The position numbers and the translations under genes are program-made. A stretch of 64,000 nucleotides of DNA, taken from the NCBI RefSeq assembly GCF_001949145.1, contig NW_019091367.1:1142434-1206433 (forward strand). Reading direction: 5' to 3'. This stretch comes from Acanthaster planci (Eukaryota; Echinodermata; Asteroidea; Valvatida; Acanthasteridae). Below, one piece after another: positions 13,743-26,188 of this stretch. The notes under the pieces were generated by a model. The model was not told the DNA's origin. It saw only the letters and a list, made by a program, of their open reading frames with translations, and did not search any database. Numbering within the stretch: the first letter of the stretch is position 1; each line of letters starts with the position of its first letter.

Positions 13743-14143
13743 CTTAATCACTCAGGCCTGTTACTCCAATTTCTCAGCCCCTATTGCCTATTACTCATTG
13801 GTATGCTTCATTGTAATTAAGTGATCAATACAGTTTTAGTTGGATTGGGTTTTATTACCTTCCAGCAAAAATAAAATGACAGTAATTTAAATACAAAAAT
13901 GCTATGAACAAGACGTTATACACACAAATCAGGTAATACCAGGGATAGCCCATGAAAGTTTTGCAACTTATTTCCAGTGGGGTCCCTATTATTGCACTGA
14001 AACCAATTGTAAAAATTCAGGAAAAAGAACAATCAGAACAAAAACGAACTGACGACAAGGAAACCAAAATATGACAACAGCGACTGCGACGACGACGACA
14101 ATGAAAACAACAAGAAAAACATGACAACGGCACAGGAAGATCG

Positions 14144-14296
14144 CAGCAATCTGCTCCTTCCCCCGCAATGGAGGTTTGTGGAGCTGATTGCCCCCAAATG
14201 ACAATTTTCTGATCTCTACATTTATGACTTTTTACCAAGTGGGGGGGTGTTGTTCTTGGAGAGATAAATTGGGCCAGCTTGATTGGCCTGAAATTT
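14144..14296 (-). repeat. Dispersed repeat, copy 2 (inverted)
   Basis: This is the inverted copy of the repeat at 7655-7812, located in PDCL intron 2, downstream of exon B. In the PDCL pre-mRNA the two copies could pair over about 150 bp and bring the ends of exon B together. Confidence 0.88.
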
Positions 14297-15551
14297 CTAA
14301 ATCTATTAACAGAGAGCTTACGTACATGTACATGGATTTATGGTACGTGTACATGTACATGCCGCTCTCACTGATAAAAGTGGAACATGGATCAGTTCAA
14401 ACAATTATTATTACAAGGAATGTACGTGAACAGCATGTTTATAGAATTTATGCCGGCCAGTATTAAACCATGCATGTAGCAGCAGAGTACATATACATGT
14501 ACATGTTGTAAATGTACACCAGTACATGTACATATACATGTGTACATGATACTGGTACAACTTCGTACATGTATGTATATGTTCACATGTACATGATATG
14601 GTATCAATCCTCATGTTATGTACTACCTGGTACATTAATGTTGACAGCATCCTGTAAGGTTTACTTAGCTGTACTGGCAGCCATCAGTCAATCCAATAGC
14701 AATATACTAGTAGCAGCTAGGCGATGTTCCCAGGGCTTCCTTAATTTCATTAGGGATTTTAATCGTTTAGGAACATGCCATGTGGCACTCGGGCTCAATG
14801 TGAGCATCCTCATGTAATGTACTCAGGCTGGGGAATTGTCGTTAATCCGCCCCCGTGCACGCCTGAGAGTAATTGCGCGCCGCGATCGGCTTGCTTTAAT
14901 TCGAGTGGACTCATATGGCCCATGCTTCTCTCTGCTCCACCTGCCAGTGGAGTTAATGGATTGGATGCATGACTGTTCTAGTCAATTCAAGAAGTACATG
15001 TACCCATACATGTAAGAGGAACCCAATTTGTTGGGACCAGCTCCGGCATACACTTTTGTATTCCCAGTAATATGACAGGCTTTCAGTTCTTTCCTGTTTA
15101 AAATTCTGAGCACATGCTGCCTACCGTACCCTTACTTCTAAGATGCCTAAAGAGTCTCGCATAACAAATGTATTCTGTGCACTATGTACACAGGGTAAAT
15201 GCACTACTGTTGCATTAAACAGACATGTACATGTACAGTTACCAGAACACAGTTACCCTCTCCATCGACCGTATACATCCATCAAGCCCTATGTACATGT
15301 ACATGTATGTACGTGTGTGCAGTACATGTAGATCAACATGTACATGTACATGTACCGTACCTGTATGGTAACTCAGTTTTGCTACCCAGATAATCCATTT
15401 AATCTTGACAATCTGTGCCTGAACCCAATGGCACATTCCCTGTACCTGGGTTAATTTTGTCAGTAGGTGGTGTGACTGTTGATAGAGTTCAACCAGTACA
15501 TATACATGTAGCATGTAACTTAGAATTAAGTGTGCTGTCTTCCACATGCAG

Positions 15552-15676
15552 ATTCAAAACGGCTTACCAGCTTTACAGATTTACAAGAGTGGAACGCTGA
15601 TTGGAAACTTTGTCAGGTTATCGGACCAACTTGGGGAAGACTTCTATGCTGGTGACCTGGAGACTTTTTTGCAAGA
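15552..15676 (+). CDS. PDCL: PDCL exon C (end of thioredoxin-like domain)
   Basis: This internal exon has 125 nt: 41 codons plus two bases (GA) of a glutamate codon. It begins IQNGLPALQIYKSGTLIGNF and continues VRLSDQLGEDFYAGDLETFLQ. It matches the last beta strands and helix of phosducin family proteins (human PDCL has LPALLIYKGGELIGNF and DQLGDDFFAVDLEAFLQE). The acceptor is CCACATGCAG and the donor is AAGA|GTGAGT. Read without splicing, the frame meets TGA at the donor, so the donor must be used. The split codon GA|G is completed by the G that opens the terminal exon at 34339, giving the family's conserved FLQE. Confidence 0.95.
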
Positions 15677-15800
15677 GTGAGTATTGTTTTAGATATCATG
15701 GAAATTAGGAAATATTCCCTTCTCCCCCCCCCAAAAAAAAGTGACCCCTACCCTGCAACATGCATCATTACGCTGATGTTTGGGGGGCCCAAAACCTTCT

Positions 15801-15891
15801 GAGGACAGAAATATCCCCACAATTCGGTCCCAGTTTGTCTAACAAAAGCAATTGCCCCTTCAGCGTGGGGAAGGCCTGCAACTATTTTGTA
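15801..15891 (+). repeat. Unnamed dispersed repeat, copy 1
   Basis: The copy contains GAGGACAGAAAT-TCCCCACAA, TTCGGTCC, CTAACAAAAGCAATTGCCCC and CGTGGGGAAGGCCTGC. It aligns with copies at 15931, 16696 and 32349 in the same orientation. No coding content or terminal repeats were seen. Confidence 0.7.
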
Positions 15892-15930
15892 ATTGTAGGG
15901 ACTACGAGTGTGTTGAAAACAGATGTTACT

Positions 15931-16014
15931 GAGACAAAAATTTGTCCCGAGAACTCAGTTTTTAATTTCCTAACAAAAGAAATTGTTTCCTCAGTACAGC
16001 AACAGCCTGAGCAC
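15931..16014 (+). repeat. Unnamed dispersed repeat, copy 2 (most diverged)
   Basis: This copy starts about 40 bp after copy 1. It keeps GAGACAAAAATTTGTCCC, GAACTCAG, TTTCCTAACAAAAGAAATTG and the closing CCTGAGCAC. It is the weakest of the four matches. Confidence 0.5.
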
Positions 16015-16695
16015 ATTTCACGTCTCAGCCTCTCTGTACATGCACTGTACATGTACATGTATAAAGATTTTTTTTTCACTCTTGGCAGATGTGCGGTTCA
16101 GTTTTGATCCTGTTCCCAAATGTTTGCACCTGCCTAATTTCAATAATATCTGGCAGACTCACAAAAGATGTCCAAAGATCACCCTGTGTAGCCCGCAACC
16201 ACCGCCCGAGACCACCACCCACACATCTTTATCGCCGCTGTCCTCAAGGTGACAATAAATCTCACCTCTCAAAAGAAAAATTGCAAATCCTTGAAGAACG
16301 AAGAGTGCTATTAGTGGCAATTTTTCACATGGGGGCCCCTTCAGAATTGCCCGGCGACAAGCCCACCGGCAAAAGAGGTTTTTACCACGCATTGCAATTG
16401 GGGCAATTAAAAAGTCGTCATTTCTGGTTGAAGTGCACTGTGTGCTTAGTGCGGAATTGGAAAGCTCGGAATTTGAAAACATGACATTCCGTTCAGGATT
16501 GCAGGCTTGCAACTTTTCGTCAGATCCACCGTGTTCTCACTTATGTTTTCCCATGTCGATCATTCAAAATTGGAAAACACTGTGTCTCCTTCAGCTCAGG
16601 ATTGGTTGCGCGACTTGAAATGGCAGCATGTGAAGCCCAATGGAATACACTATACCGGTACCCGGCCATGCACATACATGTGCTGTCAAGCTGTT

Positions 16696-16780
16696 GGGAC
16701 AGAGAAATGCCCTCACAACTCGTTCCTCATTGCCTAACAAAAGAAACTGCCCTCTTTAGCCTTGAATGCCTGCTCACATG
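16696..16780 (+). repeat. Unnamed dispersed repeat, copy 3
   Basis: This copy contains GGGACAGAGAAATGCCC, TCACAACTCGTTCC, TGCCTAACAAAAGAAACTGC and TGAATGCCTGCTCACA, matching copies 1 and 4. Confidence 0.65.
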
Positions 16781-19124
16781 TGCCACATGCATGTACATGT
16801 TTGCCAAAAGAAATTCAAGGAATCAAACTGAAGTTTCTCTGGACTTGGAAGATTTAAAGGCTCTTTCTGCATGCATGCCATAAGCCAAGCGAAACTGTGT
16901 GTAGGCATTTGGTGCATGGCCAGTCCAGCTACATGTGTACAGGTGGCATTTATGGCGTTTTGTTATAGCAGCATCACAGCAGCCAAAAAGGCTGAATTTG
17001 AACAGGATTTTCACAAGATACATGACAAAACAAGCAAAAGTTTAAATTAGTATAAAGTAAATAAACCAAATACAATGTAATAGCAAAGACATTGGCCTAT
17101 ACTGTACAAACACGAAAACCTTTGTTTGAAACCATGAAACAAGTGCGCCCTACCTCCCCTCCCCCTGCTCACGATTTTCACAAAATACATTACGAGAGAG
17201 CACCAATATAAATTAATATAAATAAATCAGATATAATTCAAAGACATATACTGTACAAGCAGAAAAAAAAACAAGTGCATGCCCCTCCCCTATGCAGGAA
17301 TTTTCACTTGATATATTACAAAACAGGCAAAAATTTAAAATAATCGTAAAGTATAAAATAAACCAATTATACTTACAAAAACATATATATATATGTACAC
17401 ATGGACAAGTGCCACCATTTAAAATTGTCCAGCCCCCTCAAGAGGTCATTGTTACAATGTAGGTAAGTCAGTCTAAGACAGGATGAGTACATGTATATAA
17501 AATATATATTTTAGTACTATACTAAAAGTACTAGTATACAGGTATATGTACATGTACATGTGTATACATGTATCTGATCAGCAGAGAAGCACAAAGAGAC
17601 GCCACCAATTGATTAGAAGGTGAACAATTTTGATTGCTTCTTGAACTCATTCACATTACAGCCTGAACAATGGGACCTGCTTGGTTTCTTGTTTGATGCC
17701 TTATCACGTCACCCTACAAGCTACCTGTATACTACTAGCCAGGAATTTGGAAATTTTAAAAATACATACATGTATATACATGTACATGTATTATACACAT
17801 GTACATGTACGTACTTCAGAAATTCTAGATACAGTACAAAGAAGAACCTAATTTGCAAATGCATGCTGTATTCAGCTGCTACAGACTTGTCAAGTGCAAA
17901 GACGAATGCAGCTGAAAACATGATCGGCATTTAGGGGAAAGAATTCTTTTTCTCTCTGCATTGCAGGGGTAATGTTGAAGAGCACACAGTACATTTACCG
18001 TAGCTACACTCAGGAAAGTTTTGAATGTCTAGAATGAGAACAAGATGGCAACAACTTTTCATGAACTGTAATTGAAAATGACAAATTAAACAGACTGATA
18101 GTGGAGATGTTTCACCTGCCCCATCCCAGCGGTAATAATGTGCTCATGTGCTGGTGTCGACATCCACGATAAGAAAGTTATTACCGATAGCTCCTCGTTA
18201 TCCAATATCTACACGTACGCGCTGCCCTGGAATACCCATCCAGGAACTGACAGGCTCGCATGCAGTACACAGCTACATAGTAGGGCAACCTTTGGCATTT
18301 CAGCAACTGGAGTATCCAGGATTGTAGTGCTCTTTCTATTTCTAATCAATTTAGCAAAATGGGGCTTAGAAGGAGACAGAATGGCCAGGGTTAAAATAAG
18401 AGAGGGGTTTAAGGTTCTCTGCCGCATCAGGCATTCTAAGGGGATTTGCCAAGGTGCATGTATCACTGTGTCTTGAGTAAAGTGCCACTACCAGGGTTCA
18501 AGAGAATCAGAGTGCAATCAATGAACAGAAGTCGCTCAGAACTTTTTGATGGGTAATTTTTGATGTGGAGATGATGACAGTGTGCATGGAAATACATGTC
18601 CCTATGGTGCTGCACATCCACGCAGGCATGTGACTGCTCATCTGGCATTCTCCACACCATTAATTTGGTGAGAGGTAAATCATTCAGCTTCTTTGGGAAT
18701 TCTGCTGGGAATGCTTATGTGTAATAACCTTGTGCAGACTACAAGTACATGTACATTGTACATGTACATGTTTCATCAAGCTGCTCTTCCTACTTTCATA
18801 CAGGTAGTGCACCTGTCTGGATGTTATTGTAATGTGGCTTGCTTGAGGACACAATCAACAAATGTAGATACTGTTCTCCAGACACACCGGTATCAGTGCA
18901 TATACCGGTACATATTTATTCAGATACATTGTAGGCCAGAATCTGCATTGCAGATTGATTGACTATAACAACCAGATTGGAGACAAATGTTCTACATGTA
19001 AATCTTCTGGTTTTTAGGGTCCAGAATTGAGCCAAATAAGCACATGCAGTAAGAGTGCCTGATTTTCCATTTTTTTTTATGTTTGGCCCAAACTTTATGT
19101 TCTTGAATTACGGAACCCGAAAGC

Positions 19125-19570
19125 ATAGACCTTTAAACTAATAGATTCATATTTATGCACAGATGCGCACAAATGGCCTTGGCGCAAGAGCCGTTGAAAA
19201 TTTAAAGGGGTGCGATTTTGATCATTTTTCTCTCAGGTTTTTTGGCTATAGAGTTGTTCAGGGTTTTATTCACAAAATCCCATTAAATCGTTTTTGCTAA
19301 ATCAGTTTCTAATCTGAGGGGGATTTTTCCCACATAATCTCATGTGCGCAGGAAACATCATGATTGTAAAGTCTATTTTTTACAGAGCACTAAAAATCCT
19401 GCCTACATTAGACACCAGTAGGATTTTCTGAAGAAAAAACTAAACAAAGTCAGAAAACCTGAGAGAAAATAATCAAAATTGCACCCCTGTACATTTTCAA
19501 CGGCCCTTGCCACCAAGGCCATTTGTGCGCATGCATGCATAATTATGAATTTATGAGTGAAAAGGTCTAT
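19125..19570. mobile_element. Foldback element or MITE with long terminal inverted repeats
   Basis: The two ends are long inverted copies of about 150 bp. On the left GCGCACAAATGGCCTTGG, GAGCCGTTGAAAAT and TCTCTCAGGTTTT occur in order, and the same segments return reverse-complemented between about 19430 and 19540. The outer ends are ATAGACCTTT and AAAGGTCTAT. If TA is the target duplication this would fit a Tc1/mariner-type MITE, but the family is not certain. It has no coding capacity. Confidence 0.82.
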
Positions 19571-20694
19571 AAGAAAAAACAAACATTGTATACATGTATG
19601 TACATCTATGGGTATACATGTGTACATGTAAAACATTTACATGTCCATGTACCTGTAACCTTTAAGATTGCCAAAAATAAGGAAATCAAAAAATGCCAGA
19701 GATGGTGGCTACCATTTGTATCCTTAAATTTATACAGTGTACCAGTACATTTAGATCTGTGTTCAAACTTGTAAATTTGAATAATTTATGCATGGCATAA
19801 TTGCTCACAAAATGTAAAACTGGGTATCTCTGAAAAAAGTTGAGATGTATGGAATGTTCACCTCTACATGTGCACGTACATGCAACATGTACATAGTGCG
19901 TTTGATAACCACATGTACATGTACAATACTTGTATGCTTTGTGTGTATATACTGTATCTCCGTCACACATTTGAGCCTGCAGGGTTTAAATTGGTAGAAT
20001 TTTTGCTCGTTACAGACAAATGTACCCAGATGCTTATCATACTTATGGGATTCTAACCCATCTTTATCTCCACATTACCAGGATGCCACAGTTACTCGTA
20101 TCTGATCGATATGTAAATAAATCTACAAATCATCTCTCGTTATCATTGATTTAAGCTCGCAAAGTATCCCACACATACCAGAAGCACAGGTCAGTTTAGC
20201 ATATGCTGTGAGGTTTTAGCTGTTTCTTTCTGCACTTACATGTATAATCAAATCAGTGCACAAAGAGAAATTGCAGAAAATGGAGAGCATACCAGTATTT
20301 AGAGATGCTTGGTGATGGGCAAACAGATCCATCCGTTCTGTTTTTTGCATCAAGTTTAAGCTGATGTGTGCATGCTCCAAACAATGCAAAAAGTTGCCTG
20401 ACCAGTTGCATATACATGTACATGTACGTGGGACTGATCACTCTACATGTATTTGTTGTCATAAAAGTCTTCCATTTTGATTAGTGCTGATATTTTCACT
20501 TCTTCACTGTTACATTTTGTCGAGACGTTCTGCTAAATTCAACAGAATTTAGTAGTGGCATAATGGGGGAGTGGATACATTTTGGTATGTACTGGTATAT
20601 GTTCCCCCCATCTCCTGGTCAATAAATCCTGGGTGCCCTGGCATGTATGCCTGGTGACAGTGTAGATCTATGGAAGACAATGACGACATGTTCT

Positions 20695-20875
20695 GTTTTA
20701 GAGGTCGGAGGAAAACCCTGGATAAACCCTCTATGGAAAACCCAAGGAATGGGTAGGGATGTAAACCTCCATGTAAAAGACATGCTGACCTACAGGTGCA
20801 TGTACATTGTGCATGTAGATGGGATTTGAATCCAGGCCACAGAGGTAGAAGGGGGCAGCCACTACACCAGCCTTA
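20695..20875. mobile_element. Degenerate retroelement tail
   Basis: The segment contains GGTCGGAGGAAAACCC, GATGTAAACCTCCATG and TGGGATTTGAATCCAGGCC, then AGAGGTAGAAGG and AGCCACTACACCAGCC. This order resembles the widespread animal repeat tail with GGAGGAAACCC...ATGCAAACTCC...GGGATTTGAACCC...ACCACT. A TACATG-like run lies inside it. The assignment is by recalled pattern and the copy is diverged. Confidence 0.5.
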
Positions 20876-22288
20876 CTCTCCTAATTTACATATATTAATG
20901 TAGTTTTTCCCTCCAGAAACTCGAAGCTTAAAGACCTTTTTCCCATATTTGCCATTTTCAACAGTCTGCAGTTTTGATAACCTACAGGAATACAATTTCA
21001 AAACACCTAGCAGAATTTGAAATAGAGAGCTCAATATTTTCCCAATTACTCAAGATTGACATCTTGGACAAATGTGCCTGAGTCCGATATATATAGAGGA
21101 TCGAAGTGAATGTCACATGCACAATTATGTGTTTAAAAAGGCATTAATTAGCATGAGAACCAGTGTGGGTTTGTATGGCGTTTACACTTCGGTACGATAC
21201 GGTACTGAAACTGTGTACAATCGCCACACTCCACGTCACATGTTCAGGGGAGTATTCCTTTGCATGCTCACAGCCCGCTTCAATGCTGCAAAATCCTCCA
21301 AACTCCCAGGTGAATTTGGAGTGATCTCCGAGGGTTGGGGTTCAGGGAATATGGGGAGTCGAGAGAGGTTCTCTTTCAGGAGCCTAAACCAAAGATGTCT
21401 CTTTGCACAAAATGTCCAATTTTGAGGTGGGCGGGGGGAGGGGAAGGGAAGGAGGAGAGTTCCCTATGCTCTTGGACTGTGTACATGTACACTTTTGGTG
21501 AGTGTAAAGATGAACTGAATCCTGAATCCCTTTATCAGGCTGGTGAGTTCACCGAAAGCCAGGTTACCAATCAAGGTACTAATGATGAGAAATGGGATGT
21601 GCAGTGGACAGCCTAAGTACGCATGTAGTTGATGTCTGTCTTTCTGTCATACCAGGAGTCCATGCGTGCATGTCACATGAATCACACACTGCTTAATGTG
21701 ACTGCAGATGTCCCACTTAATGCCCGAGGCAAGAAAAATCCATGAAACATCATTTGAATACATACATGAAGGAAATTCAACACAGTCTCACATAGAACTG
21801 CATCCATGCCAGTGGATCTTATTGAAGTGTACACATTGTGTTATGTTAACCGCAAAGATGGCTAATGCGATAATGCTGTAGTGGTTTATTCCCAGACTTC
21901 TCAGAGTGCTTTTCAATTACCATGCTCATCTCTAGGCCAAGATGGATTCAGTTAGGTGCAGTACAGTTAATGGGGATCTGCCTATATCTGTCCTTCCCCT
22001 TGGGTCTATTGACTGCCATTTACATTGTATACATACATACATGTACATGTACAGTACATGTACACATGTACATGTATGGTACTTCTGGGCAGGCAGAGGC
22101 AGTTGTAGGTTATGGTAAAGGTGTCTTGCTTGGAAATACAAGCACCATGATATCTCCCTGGGGGTGTATCCACATCGTGGCACTTGAATTAAACACGGGA
22201 TAACCACTTTGGTTTAAATATACATGACAACCTAAAACGTGTACGGTCAGATAGTGCTGTGCATGCGTACATGGACTGGCACATCTTA

Positions 22289-23421
22289 CACTGCCAAAAA
22301 AAGGCCATTCTTGAAAATAGAAAATGAATTTTGTTTAAAGAAAATGTTTAAGATACGTTTTGGTAAGACAAAAATTTCTTGACATTTTGAGCAATTAATA
22401 CTGCAAGAAACTTTGTCTTCTTTTAAAAAATTACCGGTATCTGCTGTAATATAAGAAAGCAGTACTCAGAGGAATCTAATCTTGTTTTAAGAAACATTTA
22501 AGAAAGTAAAGTTTTGGCAAGAAAGTATTTTTCAAAATATGGAGCTTTGAATACTACGAGTATTATGATTCCTCTTATGAAAATTACATTTTTTGTAATA
22601 GATTTCTTCTTTAAATAATAAAGGAAATCTTGCTTCAAGAAAATATTAGAAAAAGTCTTCAGTCAGACTAGAAGGCACTGTTTGGCACTCTTTCTAAAGT
22701 TGTTCAGCATGTTCAGTTGCCAAGCACAAACATTTTCTCATTGAATTTTGTTATTTTTATTCTGCACAGGTACACGCACATAAAGCTCAGAAGTTATGTT
22801 CACTGCCATGTTTGAATTTGATTACCATAGATTTAGGATGGCTATGTTTTTGAATCTTATTGTTTCAGATGTTTTAGGATTGGAAAGATTAAAAAATGTG
22901 TAAGATTCAGATCTGCTGTTGCAAACTTGGTAGATGTGTTTATGTATGTTTTATGACACACATTGAATTGTACATGTACATGCAAGCTTCACTAGGCATG
23001 TCCAAGAGAACAGCTCCTGTGCTCTTGTTGACAGCTGCACACTAAATTTGATACAAACCTAGACCTTTCAAGAAAAGAAAGCACCTTTTCTTGTGTCACT
23101 TCCTTGAAAATTTCAATCAGAAAATTATTCTAGCAGACTTTCTTGATACAAGAAAATTATAAGAAAATTGAATCTTGGACCAGATTTTTTTCTTGCACCA
23201 TAAGAAAAGGCATTGTGACAGTTTATCTTTATTTGAGAAAAGGGTGGAAAAATTCTTACTTCAGAGTTCTTAAATCAAGAAGATACCGGTAGGAAAATAA
23301 GAAACAACAGTTTCTGAAAACAAGAACTGATCAAACCAAAATATTTTCTTCTGTCACTCCCTGGGAAAAAAGACCCGTTTAAAGGTTTTTTTGTCCAAAT
23401 AAGAAAACCATTTTGGTAGTG
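22289..23421. mobile_element. Nonautonomous CACTA (EnSpm)-like element
   Basis: An 1133-bp block begins CACTGCCAAAAA and ends TTTTGGTAGTG, an inverted match with one difference within the first eleven bases. The inside is saturated with AAGAAAA and TTTTCTT motifs, as in nonautonomous CACTA elements of fishes whose ends read CACTGCAAAAAATG. Flanking trinucleotides (TTA and TAT) do not form a clean duplication. There is no transposase frame. Confidence 0.6.
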
Positions 23422-24210
23422 TATTGAATGGGTGTATTGGCAAAGCTACAGCTGAATTGTAAATATTTTAATGTGCACAAATGACAGTGACTGCGAGAGC
23501 ACTTCACCCCCCCCCGTTGTCAACTTTAATATGTATATTATCCACAACTGTGGATTATCCATGTGGTGCCAGACAGTATATACATGTAAATAATCCGTAC
23601 AGAGTAATTAATATTTACTCCCAGGCATGCGTGGAGATAGATTTCATCCGGCTAGTGCTGTCTCCTGGATGTTCAATTACATGCATGATACTGGAGGAAG
23701 TCATTCGTTTCGGAGGGCTGCGAGAAATATTGTACAGCTGAGTTCCACTTTACAAACATACTTACCGGTGCACATGTTCATGTACATGTAGGATCTGTGC
23801 ATACATGTAATCATCTGCCGGCAAGGTCCTGTCTTCATACACATGCAGTACATTACTGTACTGCACATGTACATGTTTACATGTACTGGTACATGATCTA
23901 CATGTATGTACATGTACTGGTACCTGTATGTGACATTTAAAACCTTGTGTGTACAATGTACAGTGTACATACAGTGTATGCATGTGTCAAATGTACCTGT
24001 GGACAAACCAGATTCACATTGATAAAGAGCCCCCACTGGCCAAAGTGTCCACAATGGGCGGATGTACATGTACGTGTAGTTATTCACATACATGAGGAAA
24101 TGTGAGTTGGGGGGGGGATTCTAGTGGAAAATCTAAGTTCATTATAATGATGGAATGCAAATGAACTGAGAGGGCCGTGACTCTCCATGTTTGATTGTGT
24201 TCAAGTAGAG

Positions 24211-24594
24211 TGTCGTGGCCTCGTGGTTGAGAGCATTCGATTGGTAGTCTGTGGGTAAGCTACAGGTCATGGGTTTGGAATCCAGCCTGGGGTCATTGTG
24301 CGCGTGCTCTTGGGCAAGGCACTTTGTCACTCGTTGCCCCTCTCCACCAAGGAGTCATTGAGTACCTGTAGGGGCGGAGATGGTTATTGTGGTTGATTTA
24401 GCTGCTTTGTCCCCAAATGGCTACATCAAGCTGTATACATGTACTCCCATGGAGCTGAGATACAAGGTACATGTAGTACCGGCAGTGTGACATTTGGAAT
24501 GTATCATGGCCCGGTAAGCAGGGGTAATAATGATGGAAAGCACTTTGTTCTTAGTTAAAAGCTCTATGTAGAAAAACACCTGTTATTATTATTG
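24211..24594 (+). mobile_element. tRNA-derived SINE
   Basis: The tRNA-like head has an A box, TGGCCTCGTGG (24216-24226), and a degenerate B box, GGTTTGGAATCC (24272-24283), 45 bp further on. It is followed by the TGGGCAAGGCACTTT motif (24311-24325) common in SINEs of aquatic animals. The element ends in a short ATT-repeat tail (24582-24593). It inserted in the sense orientation of PDCL intron 3. The B box is mutated, so it is probably an old, inactive copy. Confidence 0.85.
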
Positions 24595-25642
24595 TGTTCT
24601 GTACTATATTCAATTAAACGACCTGCCCTTGGAGAAAGCTAGGGCTGGATTTGTGTTGCCTTGACTCTGGCAGCTTAACCTCTTTTCCGAAATTAGCCCC
24701 CAAAAAGTCATAAAATTGGTGCCCCGATGATTGTGGGCCAAATTGTACATGCACGTTAGGGGCCTTCTGAAAAGACTCTTGAAGATTTGGCCTGGAGAAA
24801 TGCATTGCAATGATCGTGGAGAAAATGTTGAGGGGGTGGAAGTTCTGCCCATCCTCACAGTTCATACAGGGTGAAATGTACATGCACCACATATTACAGT
24901 AATATTACCATATTGGGTTACATGTAAATGTATCCATTCTGCTTATGCCGCAGTTTGGCATTTAGTTTGCGCATGATGGCCACGTGCAAAGTTATTACTG
25001 ACTTTCCCCCACATACTGCACATATGCTGTGCTACAAACAAGTATGTCTGAGAATTGCCTGTTTGCAGACTACTACATGTACATGTCCTCTTCCGCTCGC
25101 CGCCACTCCATCATCTTGAACTTGTGCCAACCTTCTGCAAGATGATGGCCCACAAACTCAGTTTGAAAGGGCAATTGGGAGACAGACGCGAAGTTCTTGG
25201 CTGATTTATTGGAATTCAGTGGGTGTTTTTTCTTTTTTTCTTTCTCCCGGACTGGTTAATGACTTGTTGGCCAGGCCACTCCATCACAGTGTAGGGGAAA
25301 ATGGGCTGCCTTCGGGCAGCGTCCTCCGACTTGCTTATAAAAACCTACATGTAGGTTTCTTCTTCTCCCAGCTCTTTCTTTCTCCGTGTTGTCAAGTCTC
25401 GTAAACCACTGGAGATGAGCCCCAAACGCATCTGGCCTTGCCAGTCCAGACCAAATTGGCTAGTAAGTGAAGTACAAAGCGGAAAGAGCGATCCGTTGGA
25501 AATTAGCGAAGGGGAGGGGGGGAATCAGCCTTTTGTTTTGGTATGGGACACTTTTTACAACAAACAACCTGTCAGTGGGAATTGCACTAATGCATCTGTG
25601 CCAACGTGTACCGGTAGGCATGCCAAATATTAGATTGACTTC

Positions 25643-25778
25643 GGGCTTGTTTGTTTCACTTGGTTCAGAATCTCACTCAGTAGTGTGTTGTCGGTTCACC
25701 TACGCCAGAACCTGCCAAGTGGACGGAGCAAAGCAGCATTGGGACCGAGATCCAGATCCATGTGAAACAAACAAGCCC
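25643..25778. mobile_element. Small MITE, copy 1
   Basis: The 136-bp element starts GGGCTTGTTTGTTTCAC and ends GTGAAACAAACAAGCCC, a perfect 17-bp terminal inverted repeat. The inside contains GATC-rich sequence. A related element lies at 27548-27687. The GGGC ends could fit a PIF/Harbinger-type family, but no clear target duplication is seen. Confidence 0.8.
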
Positions 25779-26012
25779 TCCGAGGAATATTAACAAAAGA
25801 TTATTTTGAGTACATTTTGTCAGTGAAATCTTGAGGTCCAAACATCTCTTTGAATGTGTTACCGGTGCCGATGTTTAAGATCAACTGTAAGGCAGGTGTC
25901 GTTTGCACAAGATCATGTACTGTGAAGAATATTTTTTGTTGAAGCTCTTCCCTGTAGTCTCTTGAATGCATCAGACAGAATTATACTCATCTATCTTTAT
26001 GGGTTGCCATTT

Positions 26013-26188
26013 GGGAATAAATAACGGTATGTGCTTGGCCGGTCTTAAACATGCATCTGAGACTGGCTAAGGAGAATGAACGTGACTAATGCCGAGCCAC
26101 AAGCAAGGGCAGTATCAACGTTCAGTCTCCTGAACTGGTCTTAAACTACTTTAACATTTTAAGACTGGCAAAGTACATATTTATTCCC
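26013..26188. mobile_element. Short foldback element
   Basis: GGGAATAAATA at the left end matches TATTTATTCCC at the right end. Inner pairs are GGTCTTAAA with TTTAAGACT and AGGAGAATGAACGT with ACGTTCAGTCTCCT. The arms are diverged but collinear over about 80 bp each. The family is unknown. Confidence 0.7.

Larger units (their letters stand above)
10962..15551 (+). other. PDCL: PDCL intron 2 (about 4.6 kb)
   Basis: This phase-0 intron runs from GTGAGTGCTC to CCACATGCAG. It contains dense TACATG runs, a roughly 144-bp tandem repeat that runs into the assembly gap at 12315-12747, a 19-bp minisatellite at 13669-13742 and the second, inverted copy of the dispersed repeat at 14144-14296. The true length depends on the unsequenced gap. 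Confidence 0.85.

Noticed and set aside
13451-13824. Repeated peptide frames rich in MYMDGVHVHGR
   Set aside because: They are translations of the 19-bp minisatellite, which is open in all three frames because of its sequence, not because of selection.
24211-24594. A functional tRNA gene at the SINE head
   Set aside because: The A and B boxes are present but the acceptor and anticodon stems do not form and the B box is mutated; the tail motifs mark it as a SINE.
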